Positions 24,046-36,290 of a stretch of DNA of 64,000 nucleotides are shown piece after piece. Numbering within the stretch: position 1 is the stretch's first letter; each line of letters begins with the position of its first letter. Source of the DNA: Cricetomys ansorgei (lineage: Eukaryota; Chordata; Mammalia; Rodentia; Nesomyidae). The translations under genes were made by a program, and so were the position numbers. The DNA is taken from contig JAMJFZ010000239.1 of NCBI GenBank assembly GCA_026225945.1, forward strand, positions 30,766,501 through 30,830,500, read 5' to 3'. The notes beneath the pieces are model-generated. The model worked only from the letters and a program-made list of their open reading frames with translations, did not search any database and had not been told where the DNA came from.

Positions 24046-25620
24046 CTGAATGTAGCCCCTAGAATTTAGACCCTAGCTTTCACACAGGGCTGCTCCTCTA
24101 CAGGAAAGCACTTGGGGAAGGGGGCTGAAGATGTACTTGAGCGTCAGAACAGAGTGCTAACTGTGCAGCAAGCAAGACACCTGTGAGTACTGGAGCAAGG
24201 TGAAACTTGGGGACATGGTAATAACTTGTTTCAATTTCTATTTTACACACATCACTGGAAGATCTAAAACAGGTGAGGATAAAGACTGAGAAATCACTTA
24301 AGCCAGGAGAGAGATTGTGAAACCCTGACAGGCATTCAGAGTACGAATGTAGAGGAGAAAAGTCCAAGAGACAAAGATTCCTAGAGGCCGAATCCACGTG
24401 GCTATGGGTTTGGGAAGTAAGGAAGAGGGAGAAGTCAGAGCTCCACCCACCTTTCTAGCTTGGGTTCCCGGCAGTTGGTGGCACCATTTGTTGACATGGG
24501 GAATACAGATGGAGTTCCATTTTGACATGTTGAGTATCAGGGGCTGTGGGGTGTGCAAGGGTTGTTTGGCAGGTACAGTAATGTCCCACATGGTGCTTTT
24601 AAACTGTTTTTTAGTGGTTTAAAAGTAGCAGAAACTTATGATGATGTGGTTTGTAGGTCAGGAGCCTGGCTCGAGTCTCACTGTGCTGACCACTGTTCTG
24701 AAAAGCTGCACTGCCTTGCAGAGTCTGTTTCCTTTCCTTTCCCAGCCTGTCTAGAGACTCTGTGCCCCTTGACTCAGACCTCCCTTCCTCCACCTTCAAA
24801 GCCAGCAACCTCCTCACCTTTTCCTACCCTATGTTTCCAACTATATCCATATTTACAGAGTTAAATTGGACTACCTGGTTAATCCAGGATATTGTCCCCT
24901 TCAAAAGATTCTTTACCTTAGCCATATTTTTCTGGGTTCCTGTTGTCATATAAGATGACATATCCACAAATTTTGGAGAATTGGATGTGGACATCTGGGG
25001 GTGGATTTTTTTTCTTCCTAGCACAGTTCCCATTCAAATCACAAGGCACGTACAGGATCGGGAACAAACAGAATGATTCAGAGTAAGCATTCAACTAACT
25101 TACTCGAGGGATCAGGAGGGGGATGGGTGGAGCTGGGAGTAGTTGGTACAGTGTGCCTGTCCCAGTCAATTGTATGTCCGTCAAGGTGCCTCGGAAAGGG
25201 AATGGGCAAGGAGTTGATCTAATGAGATATTTAAATGAGGGCTAGTTAACAAAACTTCTGTTATCATTTGGCAGGGCAGATTGAGGGAGCTGAGTTGGGT
25301 TGTGGTTAGAGAACTGAGCTCTGGTATTCTAGACCCTGAAGCTAAAAACCAAAGTCGTAATATGTTATGTCATGACCCTCATCTAGCAGGAAAAACTGAT
25401 CACCTGCTCCGCTTGGTACCGTTGACTTTGAAGTGGCTAAAAGGTGGCCGGTTGTTAGAGGGAACTGGTGCTGGAAGTACTTTCAAACTGTTGGAATCAA
25501 TTGTCAGAGTTGGGTGGCTATATTTTATGTAAAAGTCAAATTTACTTTTTTTCTTGAAAAAAAAATCATATCTGATCCTTTTGGACTACTATCCCACGTG
25601 GTAAATGTATCTGTGTGTTT
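24046..25620. other. Intergenic DNA, one possible MIR
   Basis: 24640-24760 (CTGGCTCGAGTCTCACTGTGCTG...GAGTCTGTTTCC) may be an MIR. The rest shows nothing I recognise. Confidence 0.35.
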
Positions 25621-25621
25621 G

Positions 25622-26085
25622 TAGAAGGAGGACACATGTGTGCAGGTGTGTGTGTGTGTGTGTGTGTGATATGCATGTATGTGTATACATATGTGTATGT
25701 AAGTTCTCACGTCTGGGGATCTGAAGAGGACACTGGATATTTTCCTCTATCCCTCTGCCTTATGCCCTTGAGACAGCCTTTCCTACTGAATCTGAAACTA
25801 CCTGGTTTTCAGCTAGACTGGCTGGCTGATGAGCCCCAGCAATCCTGTTCCCATCTGCCACCAGCTCCCATGTGGTCATGCCCAGAGTTTTGCATGGGTG
25901 CTAAGGACACTAAGGACACTCTGGGCCCCATGCTTGAGTGGCAGGTGTTCTTACACACTGAGCTATCTCCCTAGATCCCATACCCAGCTTTATTGCGTGA
26001 GTTCCAGAGGACTGAACGCAAGCCTTCATGCTTGCACGACAAGTACTTTACTGACTGAGCTATCTCTCCAACCCTGTATGGTAAA
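25622..26085 (-). repeat. Two adjacent antisense B2/B3-type SINEs
   Basis: (GT)n at 25649-25668, then CACTGAGCTATCTCCCTAGA near 25960-25975 and ACTGAGCTATCTCTCCAACCC at 26055-26075, each the reverse of a SINE head. Confidence 0.8.
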
Positions 26086-26185
26086 TTCAAATTATGTGTG
26101 CGTTCTTTATTCATCACAATCATTCCCCTCCCTATTAACCCATACCCAGCCTGCTCTAATATGGTTTCCTTCTGTTTGAATCTGC

Positions 26186-26187
<2 letters not shown>

Positions 26188-26216
<29 letters not shown>

Positions 26217-26218
26217 CT
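26188..26218 (+). repeat. (CA)n microsatellite
   Basis: CA units of about 28 bp. Confidence 0.9.
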
Positions 26219-27010
26219 GCACGCAAATGATGTCCTTGAAGTATTACTCCTTGAATGAAGTTTCCATCCCTGCCAGGCAAAACACTTTCTAGGTACATTT
26301 CCAGAAGCATCTGAAGCCCCTGCCACCAGCCTCGTCACCAGACTAGCCACCAGTCACCTGGTCACGGATCCTTTCTCCTGCCATGAGATATGTTGCTACA
26401 ATCCCACTCCAAAGGGAATATCAGACTTACATCTCTCCACCCACAACCTCTTAGCTCCCATTCAGCATCCCCCTAGCCATTGCTGCCTTTTCTGACCCTC
26501 TTTCTTCTTACACAAAAACAGTAGGCCTGTGCCAAACGTGAAAAGAAGCATCAGCCACGGCGCAGGCAACCAGGCTAACCCAGAAGGAGCTGAAGGTCCC
26601 AGCCTTCCAGATAGATGTGCGTGCTTACACAGAGCTGTCACAGCACACCGGCAAAATGGAGTGGAGGCTGTTATGTCACACTTGTGCTTTCTTTTCTTAG
26701 CTCCCGTTATCTATCTACCAGCTCCACCAGCCTCCTACACACACGCTCCCGCACACACAGCACACGCTCTCCAAGCAAGCACTCTCCCACGGGCCAAAGT
26801 TTCCCATCTACCCAAATCACAGCCCCTCCAAAGTAGCATCTTCCCTCCCTGCTCATTTCCTTTAATTTATTTTTCCTTTCCCCCCCCCTAATTTTTTGCA
26901 CATTCAGCTACACCAAAAACCTATAGAAAGGAAATTGGTGCATACAATAGCTGAGTCTGAAAACTCAATTTGAATTGAAGCGAGTAAGGTTGAACCTTGC
27001 TGTCTCAGTC
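26219..27010. other. Intergenic DNA, nothing recognised
   Basis: CA-scattered and C-rich text at 26700-26890; no known element. Confidence 0.4.
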
Positions 27011-27034
27011 CATTTGGCCTGCTGTAAGTCAGCA

Positions 27035-27150
27035 GGCCAGGCAGGGTGGCATGCCTGGGCTCCTAGCTATCTGGGGAAGGAGAGTCACTGCAGGCCAGGA
27101 GTTTGAGGCCTGCCTGAGCAACATAGCAAGGTCTCAAAAACATTTAGAAA
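27035..27150 (+). repeat. Fossil 7SL monomer (PB1/FLAM-like)
   Basis: GGCAGGGTGGCATGCCTGGGCTCC, CAGGAGTTTGAGGCCTGCCTGAGCAACATAGCAAGGTCTCA resembles early Alu/B1 monomers more than modern B1. Confidence 0.6.
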
Positions 27151-27427
27151 ACGTTCAAAAGATTTTTAAAACAGTTGTCTTCACGTAGCAGAGACGGATG
27201 GAAATGCTCTGGTAGCTCTTGACTGGATCACCCCTACAGGCCCCACCTAATGCTGTTTCATTGGAGATTCAGGATTCCACATATGTCTTGGGGTGTGGGC
27301 TACAGAAACATGCAGCAGACTGTATCTGAACGAGAGAGAATCCTGCTGAATAAGATGACGGATAAAAACTAAAGGTGCGCTTGGGGAGCCTGCGGTCAAA
27401 TAAATGCATTTCTGACAGATCGAGACT

Positions 27428-27785
27428 GGTATGGCCACTGTGGTGGTTAGTCTTTTATCAGCTTAACAGAAGCTGAACTCACGTGGGAAGAGGAAACCGT
27501 AGTTGAGAAAAAGCTCCATCAAACTGGCCTGTAGGCAAGCCTGTGTGGCATGCTCTCGGTTAATGATTGACGTGGGTATCCAGCCCACCCTGGGCAGTGC
27601 CACCCTTGGGCCTGGGTTGCGTAAGAAAGCAAGCCATGAAGAACAAGCCAGTGAGCAGTGTTCTTCCGTTGTCTTTGCTTCAGTTCCTGCCTCCAGGTTC
27701 CAGCCTTGAGTTCCTAATTGCTGACTCCCCCTTCCTCCGAATTTCTCTACACACAGAAGCCTGGGGAGTTCGTCGTGCCTGAACG
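27428..27785 (+). repeat. Rodent LTR-like repeat, 'TGGTTAGTCTTTTATCAGC' type
   Basis: CATCAAACTGGCCTGTAGGC, CAGCCCACCCTGGGCAGTGCC, GAACAAGCCAGTGAGCAG and TTCCTGCCTCCAGGTTCC follow an abundant rodent repeat in order. Family not named. Confidence 0.6.
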
Positions 27786-28039
27786 CATACTGCTCTCATT
27801 AGCAATCCAGCTCCGTCAGGCCTGCTCATGAACACGAAGGAAAAGAGCTCTTCACTTCCTTTGCTTTAAATTATTGCTTCCTTTCTTGGCTTTCAGAATC
27901 GTAATTGAATCTTACACAGGAAAACGTGTTTCCGCACATCAACCATATCCGGGCCTATGTTTAGAACGGTTCCCCTCGCCTTTTCTCTATTACCAATAAC
28001 ATCTTATAGGTTGTAGGTAGTTTTAAAAGAGGATTCGTG

Positions 28040-28192
28040 AACAGGGTGTGGTAGTGCATGCCTGTGACACAGCACTCAGGAGGTCAAGGTCTGCAGATTA
28101 TGTGTTCAAGACCAGCATTGGCTACCATAGAGAATTTTAGGCCAGTCTGAGATACATAAGATCCTATTTTAGGAAAGAGAAAAAAAAACCAA

Positions 28193-28243
<51 letters not shown>

Positions 28244-28350
28244 TAGCGAGCGCACATGTGCATATACCACCATACACTGGAGACTGAACCCAGGGCTTCA
28301 CTCTGTACACAGCACATATGCTCTCTATCACTGAGCTACACGCTTAGTCC
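28040..28350 (+). repeat. B1-like SINE, (GT)n and antisense SINE head
   Basis: B1-like at 28040-28180 (GGTGTGGTAGTGCATGCCTG). (GT)n about 44 bp at 28196-28240. 28260-28350 is the reverse of an ID/B2-type head (CTGAACCCAGGGC...CACTGAGCTACACGC). Confidence 0.75.
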
Positions 28351-28489
28351 AAGGCAACTGCTTTTACTTACCAGATTAGAAAGGTATTTTTTGTCGATGA
28401 TGAATAAATTTCAAAGTGATCACAGAGGTTTGGTCTGGCTGGAGTTTCAAGTCTCAGACAGAGAAATGCAAGAAGTAGTAAAAACCCAG

Positions 28490-28580
28490 ACCCATGCATT
28501 CATATTTTCATCAAACATCTATGAAGGTACTACTATGTGCCAGGCACTGGGACAGACAGAAAGGATCACACAGGGGTGAT
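28490..28580 (+). repeat. Old mammal-wide repeat fragment (LINE-2-like)
   Basis: ACTACTATGTGCCAGGCACTGGG is the hallmark of this old family. Confidence 0.5.
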
Positions 28581-29100
28581 CAAGGACGGGTAAAGCCCAG
28601 GCTTTTGTAGAGATTTCAGTCTAATGATATATTTCGATATTAATTAATCTAACTTAGTCATTCTGTAAGAGACCACTAGGTGTCCCCATTATCCATTCAG
28701 AGCTCCAAGTTCACACCTGGACCCAAATAAGGACATTTTCCAGCCTCTCTTACAGCTAAATATAATCACATAAACAACTTTTGGTAAGTAAGAAGTGAGT
28801 AAAAGTGTTTAGTGCAGGCTTGCTGAGGCCGTGCTCTTATAAGGAATAGGTGTGTCCTCCATCCCCTCTCAGCCTCTAGAAAGTAGGTGTAACATAGAGT
28901 CTTCCCAGAGTGTACTGGTGAGGTCCATAGGGATGACTGCACTCCAAAGGAAAGGGTTCCTAACAGTGCAGCCTTCAGACAAGCCTGGGCTACTTAGTTC
29001 GGTACTATTGAAATCCAGAAAGAAATATCTATCTTATTAAAGTCACTATGAGTTTCTGTTTCAGCAGCAGATCGACGGCCTAACTACAAAGAACAGAGTT
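28581..29100. other. Intergenic DNA, nothing recognised
   Basis: No element or conserved frame seen. Confidence 0.4.
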
Positions 29101-29105
29101 CTGGG

Positions 29106-29358
29106 GACTAGGGTTGTTGCTCCGTCTGTAGAGTGCTTGTCTTAGCATACACAGTGCCCTGGGTTTGGTCCCCAGTACCGCAAGGTACACGTGCCCATAA
29201 TCCCAGCACTTGGGGGGCTGAGGTAGAAAAGATCAAAAGTTCAAGGTCATTCACCCTCAGATACATGCTGAGTTTAAAGCCATTCTGGGATGCAAAAGAC
29301 ACTGTCGCAAAACAAATAGAAGAGAGTCCTGCCAAAAAAAAAAAAAACACACACACAC
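29106..29358 (+). repeat. ID head fused to a B1/B4-type body
   Basis: TTGCTCCGTCTGTAGAGTGCTTGTC and GGGTTTGGTCCCCAGTACC, then CCCATAATCCCAGCACTTGGGGGGC. Ends in A and CA runs. Confidence 0.75.
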
Positions 29359-30020
29359 GTAAGGGATCATGTCCTAGACCAGGGAGGGTGAGCTCTCCTG
29401 AGAAGTTAGACATTGTGGGCCACTGGGAAGCCATGGAAGTATTTTAAGCAGAGTAATGAGGTCATACGATTTATGTTTCCAATAAATTGTCCTAGCTGGG
29501 ACTAATTTTGGCCAGGTCGTGTTACAGAAGTCAAGAGAGACACGATGCTTTTGTCTGGTGTTGCAGTCCTTGTGAGCATCAAGATTGTGATGGTGCAATG
29601 TTATGAAAATATCTCTTAAATGCCAAGAGACTGAAACTTTTGCTGGACCTCACAGGAACAGTTAATAATGCATCTTGAGGTCACATGACTCAAGGCTGCC
29701 GTCCTACTGTGTGCTCAGCCCATTGTTTAACCTGCTTTTAACAGAACAATGTAACAATCATCCTTGCTTGACTTGGATTTCCCATCAACTATTACAGCCT
29801 AAATTAATGCATGGCTGTGATCTTGAGTTATTTACCCTCCCATACCCCTGACCCAGAACACTGGATGTATATCAGTTGCCGAAGGCTGAAGATGCAGGGG
29901 TTGGAAGCAGTCTTCTACAATACATCATAAAGGGTGAGCAAAATAGTTATGGTTATTGATTGATAAACAATGATATTTGTAATACCGTTTGTTATCAGGG
30001 CTCGTTAGGATCAGTTGGAG
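29359..30020. other. Intergenic DNA, possible LINE-2-like start
   Basis: 29400-29490 (GGGCCACTGGGAAGCCATGGAAGTATTTTAAGCAGAG) hints at the old mammal-wide repeat; the rest is unrecognised. Confidence 0.3.
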
Positions 30021-30024
30021 CTAA

Positions 30025-30392
30025 TGGTTTACTCCATTATAAAACTCCGCATGTAAGTCTGTGCACCACTGGTGTGCCTAGTACCCGTGGAAACCTGAAG
30101 AGGGCATCTGATCTGGAACTGGAGTTACAGATACTGGTAAACCACCACTTGGGTGCTGGGACTCAAACTTGGGCCCTTCTGAAAGAACAGCTAGTGCTCC
30201 TCTGAGCCATCTCTCCAGTTGCCAGCTCCCAACCCCCTTTTTTGAGACAGAGTCTCTCTATTCTCTCTATTGTAGCTCTGACGACCCTGGAACTCTATGT
30301 AGAGCAGGCTGGCCTCCAATTTACAGAGATTCGCCTGTCTCTGCCTCCTTGAGTGCTGGGATTAAAAGTGTGCACCATTACCTCTGGCCCTA
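30025..30392 (-). repeat. Antisense B2/B3-type SINE followed by antisense B1
   Basis: 30025-30213 ends CTCTGAGCCATCTCTCCAG. 30238-30390 has GAGACAGAGTCTCTC and CCTTGAGTGCTGGGATTAAAAGTGTG. Confidence 0.85.
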
Positions 30393-31430
30393 CATTAGTA
30401 TATTTTAAGTAGGATTGTGTATGTCATCTCTCTGTATCTTCTGCATCAAGCATGGTGCTTGGCATGGTCTAGTACTCAGAACATGTATGTTGAATGACTA
30501 GAGAATGGCCATTATGAATGCCAGCTTTAGAAAACAAATATCACTACACAGTGCTCTGCTCATCTGGGGACAGGCCAGTTGTTTTGTTACAAGAGTCTAA
30601 GGCCAAAAGCTGAATTCCATTAATCCATTGGCGAGACCCAATAGACCAGTCTCAGCCACTAGCCCCAGCCAATCATACAGAAGACTCCTAGCAACGAAGC
30701 ATGAAAGGGATTTCTTTGCAGTTTGGCTGGACTAGGATAACATCTGAGTGCTGACTTTGGGGTATCAGTAACAATTTTGGGTAATATTGGAAAAGAAAAA
30801 AATGGCAAGAATCAAGCAGGGTCATGTCATAGTCTGGCTTATTATCCTCAGACTGACCAAAGTCTCTGCTGCTAGAGCAAGGGTTCAGTTTCTGTCACAG
30901 GACATGTGATCCTGGAACTTAAGATAAACTGAGGAAAAGAGAAACTCTGAAAAGAACGAACCAGAGAGAGAAAGAAAATCAAGATATTTCAATGAAGGAA
31001 CGGATCTTCTTCCAATGCTCTGCAGCCCAACGGTGACTGACAAGGGGTAAGATGCTTCACGGCTTAGTAACAGAGGTTGGATAATGTGAGTCAAAAATTA
31101 ACAGCAAGCCCAGTCTCTCACTTTCTACTTGGAAGGAAATTTTTATTCACAGAGAATACGGGATTAGGAGGAATGTAAAAGGAATCCTTCAACTTGACAG
31201 CCAATTGACAAGAGAGCTGAGACATATGAGACAGGAGCCATTTTTCTTTGCATTGGAAGTAAGCTAATGTGGTTAATTCATGAATTCTTAAACAAGGTAA
31301 TGGGCTCAGAAGGAAAAAAAATACTAATTTTAGAAGTTTTTAAGGAGAAGAATTGGAGCAAAGATAGGGAACACCTGTAATGCCAGAAGTTGGGAGACAA
31401 AAGCAAGAGGATCAAAATTTGAGACTATGG
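30393..31430. other. Intergenic DNA, nothing recognised
   Basis: Only a short B1-like snippet just before 31430 (ACACCTGTAATGCCAGAAG). Confidence 0.4.
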
Positions 31431-31832
31431 TATAACAGGGCCCCAGACTTTAGTAGGCCTCAGACCTTAACACAACTGACTCCATGATGGAAATGCCATT
31501 CAGGTTGTAAAATTCAGTGCATGGACAGCACCATCTGCCAAAATGAAAACAAAGACCTAATCCATCAAAGTCCATATAGTTCTCAGAATGTCTCAAAATG
31601 TACTAAACCTTGCTTTTTGGCTTCTGTAGTTCCACTAATGGCTAACTGTTCTTGCTAAATGAAGTATGTCAAGCCAGAACATGGTTTTTGTGCTTAAAAG
31701 CTCATGCTGAGAAAGGCTCAGGGCTACAATGGAATCCCAAATACCCACTGTTGTCGCTGGTTAACTAATAAAGACTTTCTATTGGCTTAAACCCATGTCT
31801 GAGCAGTCTTCTCTGATGAATACTCCGTAACA
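31431..31832 (+). mobile_element. Solo LTR, retroviral (ERV1-like) type, copy 2
   Basis: Starts TATAACAGGGC (mutated TG) and ends CGTAACA. Flanked on both sides by ATGG, a 4-bp target duplication as made by gammaretrovirus-like elements. AATAAA lies near 31770. Same family and direction as 19419-19806. No viral genes. Confidence 0.8.
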
Positions 31833-31948
31833 ATGGGGCTCTTGCAGAGGACCCAGGTTCCCAGCATCCACATGATGCCTCTCAACTGCCTATAACTCCA
31901 TCCCTGGGGATCCAATCACCTCTTTTAGTCTCTGCAGGCACCAGGCAT
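31833..31948 (+). repeat. B2/B3-type SINE piece
   Basis: GGACCCAGGTTCCCAGCATCC and CCTGGGGATCCAATCACCTC before the CA tract. Confidence 0.7.
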
Positions 31949-32111
31949 ACACACACACACACACACACATATATATACATACATACATATATACATATTA
32001 TATATACATACATATATATTATATATGTAGACATATATATTATATATACATATATATTATATATGTAGACATATATATTATATATACATACATATATATT
32101 ATATATATATT

Positions 32112-32146
<35 letters not shown>
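31949..32146 (+). repeat. Compound (CA)n-(TA-rich tandem)-(CA)n array
   Basis: (CA)n ends at both sides. The middle is three or four copies of a TATATATTATATATACATACA/GTAGACA unit. Confidence 0.9.
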
Positions 32147-32147
32147 T

Positions 32148-32292
32148 CCTATGATTTGAATATGAAATATCCCCCACGGGCTCACATATTTGACACCATT
32201 TGTTTAAACACTTGACCCTTAAATGGTGGCACCATTTGGAGAAATTCTGGAGCCTTTAAGAAGTAGGCCCTTGCTGAAGAATAGATCACTGG
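32148..32292 (+). repeat. MaLR-type LTR, 5' fragment
   Basis: GATTTGAATATGAAATATCCCCCACGGGCTCACATATTTG, then TGGTGGCACCATTTGG and GATCACTGGGGATGTG. Confidence 0.7.
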
Positions 32293-32304
32293 GGATGTGA
32301 TGTT

Positions 32305-32640
32305 TAATTGTGTGTGTGATGGCTAATCTTGATTGTCAGTGGAATTTAGGAACAAACCTCTGGGTGTCTCTGTGAGGGTTTCTCTAGGTGACGTTACCTG
32401 GTGTGAGAAGGTCCGACGTACACACCATTCACAGACTGGCTAAGCAGATCCGAGCTGCAGCATTCATGTCTCCCTGCTTCCTGACCTTTGATCTAAGGTG
32501 CCCAGCTACTTCATGCCCAGCTGCCTCTCTGTTCCCACTCTGGAAGACTGAACCCTCAAACTGTGAGACAAGAGGAGCTTTTCTGGAAGTTGCTTTTTTT
32601 CAGACATTTTGCACAACCAGACAAGTAACTACACAGGGTG
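32305..32640 (+). repeat. Rodent LTR-like repeat, 'GATGGCTAATCTTGATTGTCA' type
   Basis: CTCTGGGTGTCTCTGTGAGGG, GCAGCATTCATGTCTCCCTGC and AACCCTCAAACTGTGAGAC follow the order of a common rodent repeat related to the 17.5-kb element. Confidence 0.65.
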
Positions 32641-32934
32641 AGGCCTAGAGGGCCTCCTCACCTCCTACCTCCATCTGCTCTCTCCTTCCCGAACTGTACA
32701 GATGTGAGCAAGATGACCTCACACTCCTGCTGCCTCTTGGCTTCTCCCACCAAAAATCCTACCCTCAAACTGAGTCAAGGTGAACCTGTCTACCTTCACA
32801 TTGCTTCTGTCTGGTCCCTTCTCACTGCAATAGAAAGTAACTGCAGTTGCTATAACTCCATAGGATCTTTTGTGTTTGTGTGGAAATTTGCAGCTGGTAG
32901 ACTTCTGGAGCTCATTTAAAAGTAGGATGGAGAG

Positions 32935-33358
32935 TGTCCTAGTTAGGGTTTCTATTGCTGCCATGAAACACCATGACCAAAAAGCAACTTAGGGAGGAAA
33001 ATGTTTATTCAGCTTATACTTCCACATCACAGTCCATCATCGAAGAAAGTCAGGACAAGAACTCAAGCAGAGCAGGATCCTGAAGGCAGAAGCAGATGCA
33101 GAGGTCATGGAGGGGTGCTGCTTACTGGCTTGCTCCTCGTGGCTTGCTCAGCTTGCCCTCTTATAGCACCCAGGAGCACCAGCCCAGAGACGGCCCCACC
33201 CACAATGGGCTGGGCTCTCCTACATCAATCAGTAATTAAGACAATGCCTTACAGGTTTGTCTACAACCCGATCTTATGGAGAAAATTTCTTAATTGAGGT
33301 TCACTCTATTCAGATGACTTTAGCTTGTGCCAAGTTGATAGAAAACTAGCCAGCACAG
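32935..33358 (-). repeat. Rodent LTR-like repeat, 'CCTAGTTAGGGTTTC' type
   Basis: GTCCTAGTTAGGGTTTCTATTGCTGCC...AATGTTTATTCAGC...TGCCAAGTTGATAGAAAACTAGCCAGCAC, nearly full length. Strand and family uncertain. Confidence 0.6.
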
Positions 33359-33384
33359 AGAGTGATAGAGGAAGAAACCCAATG

Positions 33385-33545
33385 TGGATGTTAACCTCTA
33401 GCCTCTACACATATATGCATGCTCACATTCAGGTGCACATTCATGCACACTCACATGAACACACGCACACACAACAAACAAGAAAAGGAAGAGGAGGAAG
33501 AGGAAGAGGAGGAGGAAGAAGAGGAAGAGGAGGAGGAGGAGGAAA
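33385..33545 (+). repeat. SINE tail and (GAA/GGA)n purine tract
   Basis: CTCTAGCCTCTACACATATATGC is a B3-type tail. 33483-33545 is pure purine with GGA/AGA units. Confidence 0.8.
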
Positions 33546-34785
33546 ATTAGCCACATGAGCTTTTCTGTGCAGAGTAATAATCTGGTCCTGGCTACAAGGG
33601 GCACACAAGCAAACCATTATAATCATGAGCTGGTCTTTTCCTAATTCCTGCAGGAAATCAATGATGGTAGGGGAAAGGCAATTGCCACAAAACATGGGAT
33701 TTTTCATAATGTGCTTGAGAGGTGTCATAAACCACCTTTAAAAAAATTACTTTTAAGATTTGGCTGAATTATGTCTGCAGATAAAGAAGTTCCTAAAAAT
33801 TCTATTTATGCACGAAAGGTGAGAACTGAAATGGTATATGTGACTTTAAATAGTTCAGAAAGCCAGCACAATGTCATGGCCACAAATTTATTTTTTTATT
33901 TAGTTTTAATTTTCTTTTAACCTCATAGAAGAAGCCCCTTCTTCCTTAAACAACATGGAAATCCCCAGAACTTCTCACAAATTCATCTAAGGAATTCACT
34001 GAAGGGTGAAGCCAATTATTTGAAGAGAGGAGGAGGCAAGGTGGGTAGAAGAAACGTGAGATCATCAAATAGTTTAGATGCATGACAAAGTTGCATTCCA
34101 GAAACTTCTTTCTGCAGTTGGACATGAGGGGTGAACTGAAAATCTGAGATCAAGTCACCCAGGGAGGACACTGTGAAGAGCAGTGAGGACATTCAGAACC
34201 ACTGTGTTGAAAAGCACAAGTCGACAGCAAGAGAAAGGCCACGGCCAACATCTGAGCAGTATTTTTACAAGTTGTTAACTGCAAGACTACAAAAATAAGT
34301 AAAATGTACAACGATGTCATCCGATTACTTCATAATTGTCTTTGGAGTGGTGTTATAAATGGAAGGTGCCATCTGGGTCACAGATTTGATAAGGAGCCTC
34401 TTCAGACCAGGCAGGCCAGGTCCAGAGAGAAGGTGCCTGAAGATGCCCTAAGCAACATTACATCCTACCGGATGGGAGAAAAATAAGCTTCTGCCTGACA
34501 GCTCCCTTATGTGTATCTCATAGCGCTAGTCAGAGCTGGACTCTTTAACGTCCCATCTTGGGGAAAGGGGAGTATGTTGTGCAAATAGCTGGAAAAAGTG
34601 TTCCATGCCCAGGGATGGGTGACTGCAAAGGTCTGAACTAAGAATGTACTTAAGAGACTAGAGGGAGAGAAGATTGGACAGCCAGAACCTACTTAAAGGT
34701 GGCAAGAGAGTAGGTAGGTAATGTCCAGTTATCTGGGAATCACTCATGATCTCTGGGCTCCTCCAAGAGCCTTCTCCAGCTCTGC
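33546..34785. other. Intergenic DNA, nothing recognised
   Basis: 1.2 kb without a named repeat. Short frames show no family features. Confidence 0.4.
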
Positions 34786-34789
34786 CTTC

Positions 34790-35335
34790 TGCAACACATG
34801 GCTTGTCTTCTAGGCTTTGGCTGGCTCCACTCTGCTGCTGCTATTTTTGGTAGTTGTCCCATGGTACTGGCATATTCAAAAATGCTGAGGTCTTCTGCTA
34901 CAACTGGGCTGCACTTTCCCCAATAGCCTCTCCTGCGCTCTCTTCATGATGTCAAGCCTCAACTTCTCTGCATGACCCCTTCAATTCTGGGCCTTCAACT
35001 GCCACTGAGGATGCACTTTCACCAATGGCCTCTCCTGACCTCTCTCAGTGCCAAGTCTCAGCTATTCTATGAGCCCTCACACTTCAAAACCAGTACCATC
35101 TAGGTGACTCTTACACTACCAAGTTTGGCTACCAGACCTTTGTGGAGAAAAGCTTGAGAAGTACAAGTGTAGCCAGGAGGCCACCAGAGAAGTACAGGGG
35201 ATGTCAATATAGATCTGCCCCAAAGTAACATCAGAAAATAGAAAATGTCAATATATTCAAAAGTTTCTCTACTCATGTGCTGAGACATCCAACTGGGCCT
35301 CACGGCTCCTTACGAGTAACTAGGGGCTGAGCATT
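34790..35335 (-). repeat. Abundant rodent repeat, unnamed
   Basis: GGTAGTTGTCCCATGGTACTGGC, ACAACTGGGCTGCACTTTC, CAATGGCCTCTCCTGACC and AAAACCAGTACCATCTAGGTGAC belong to a multi-copy rodent element I recognise but cannot name. Strand is a guess. Confidence 0.5.
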
Positions 35336-35939
35336 GGTGAGAACTGTAGATAGACAATGTTGACTCTGGGATAGACTTTTGTTATAATCTCCTTTTCAGG
35401 TTTTCCTTTTTAAATGATGGAAGCTGTCAGAGCTGAGCTGTCTTGGTTATGCAGCTCAGCCATTTGACGGACAAAACTGTCAACCCCTTCCTTCCCTCTG
35501 CCTGACTGCCTTGCCCAAGGAGCAGTCAATCAACCAGCCCCTGTGTAGAAGCCAGCCATACTGTCACTGGAGTCTAGATGGTTTGAGTAATTCACAGATG
35601 CCCCAAGGAAATTCCAGTCCAGCTGTGAACACCACTGCAAGCATAGCTGTTGCTGCTGAAGCCACTTCTGCTTCTGGAGGCCTTGCTCCAGTCATAACCA
35701 GTGCACACAGCTTGTGCATGCTATATGAAACTTCAACGATCTCAAGTCAAAACTCAATGACCTCCAGACCCACAGACCATGTAGCAACTGTCTTCCCTAG
35801 TTAGAGAGAAGCACTTCCTCTTGGTGACTCAATGAAAGGCAGAAAGAAGGCTGCCCACACATGAGATGCACATGGGAGGCTCATGATTTTGTGCACATGC
35901 AAGGCTTGCAACTGTCAAACCTAGAAGCCATGGACATCC
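35336..35939. other. Unrecognised DNA
   Basis: No named element; the 97-codon frame at 35511-35804 has no family features. Confidence 0.35.
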
Positions 35940-36290
35940 AAAGTTGTGCTGTGCACAATCAAGCCATACCCTTTTTCTTGACTGTATAAGTGGTCTATAG
36001 AAGTATCTTCAGTCTGGTCCAGGAAACTTCCCTCCTGTGTCCATCCCCCAGGTATTTATCCATGCAATAAAAAGCTTCTCCTAAATGATCTTTATTACTT
36101 CTTCCTTTCTTTCTTTTATTTATTTGGAAGGAGGGACAGTGGTCCAGAGACCCCCGCCTCCTCTACAGCGATCTCATACTCTTAAACCATATTTACCCCT
36201 AATCGCTCCAGGCCAAGGACTAGGCAACTAGGGAGAGCCTCAGAGCCCACTGGAGTTATTCAAACTAGTCAGTGGGAAACCCAGAGGACA
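35940..36290 (+). repeat. LTR-like end and repeat A
   Basis: CTTGACTGTATAAG and, about 80 bp later, AATAAAAAGC look like an LTR promoter and poly(A) signal. 36148-36286 is repeated in diverged form at 37840-37962. Confidence 0.4.
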
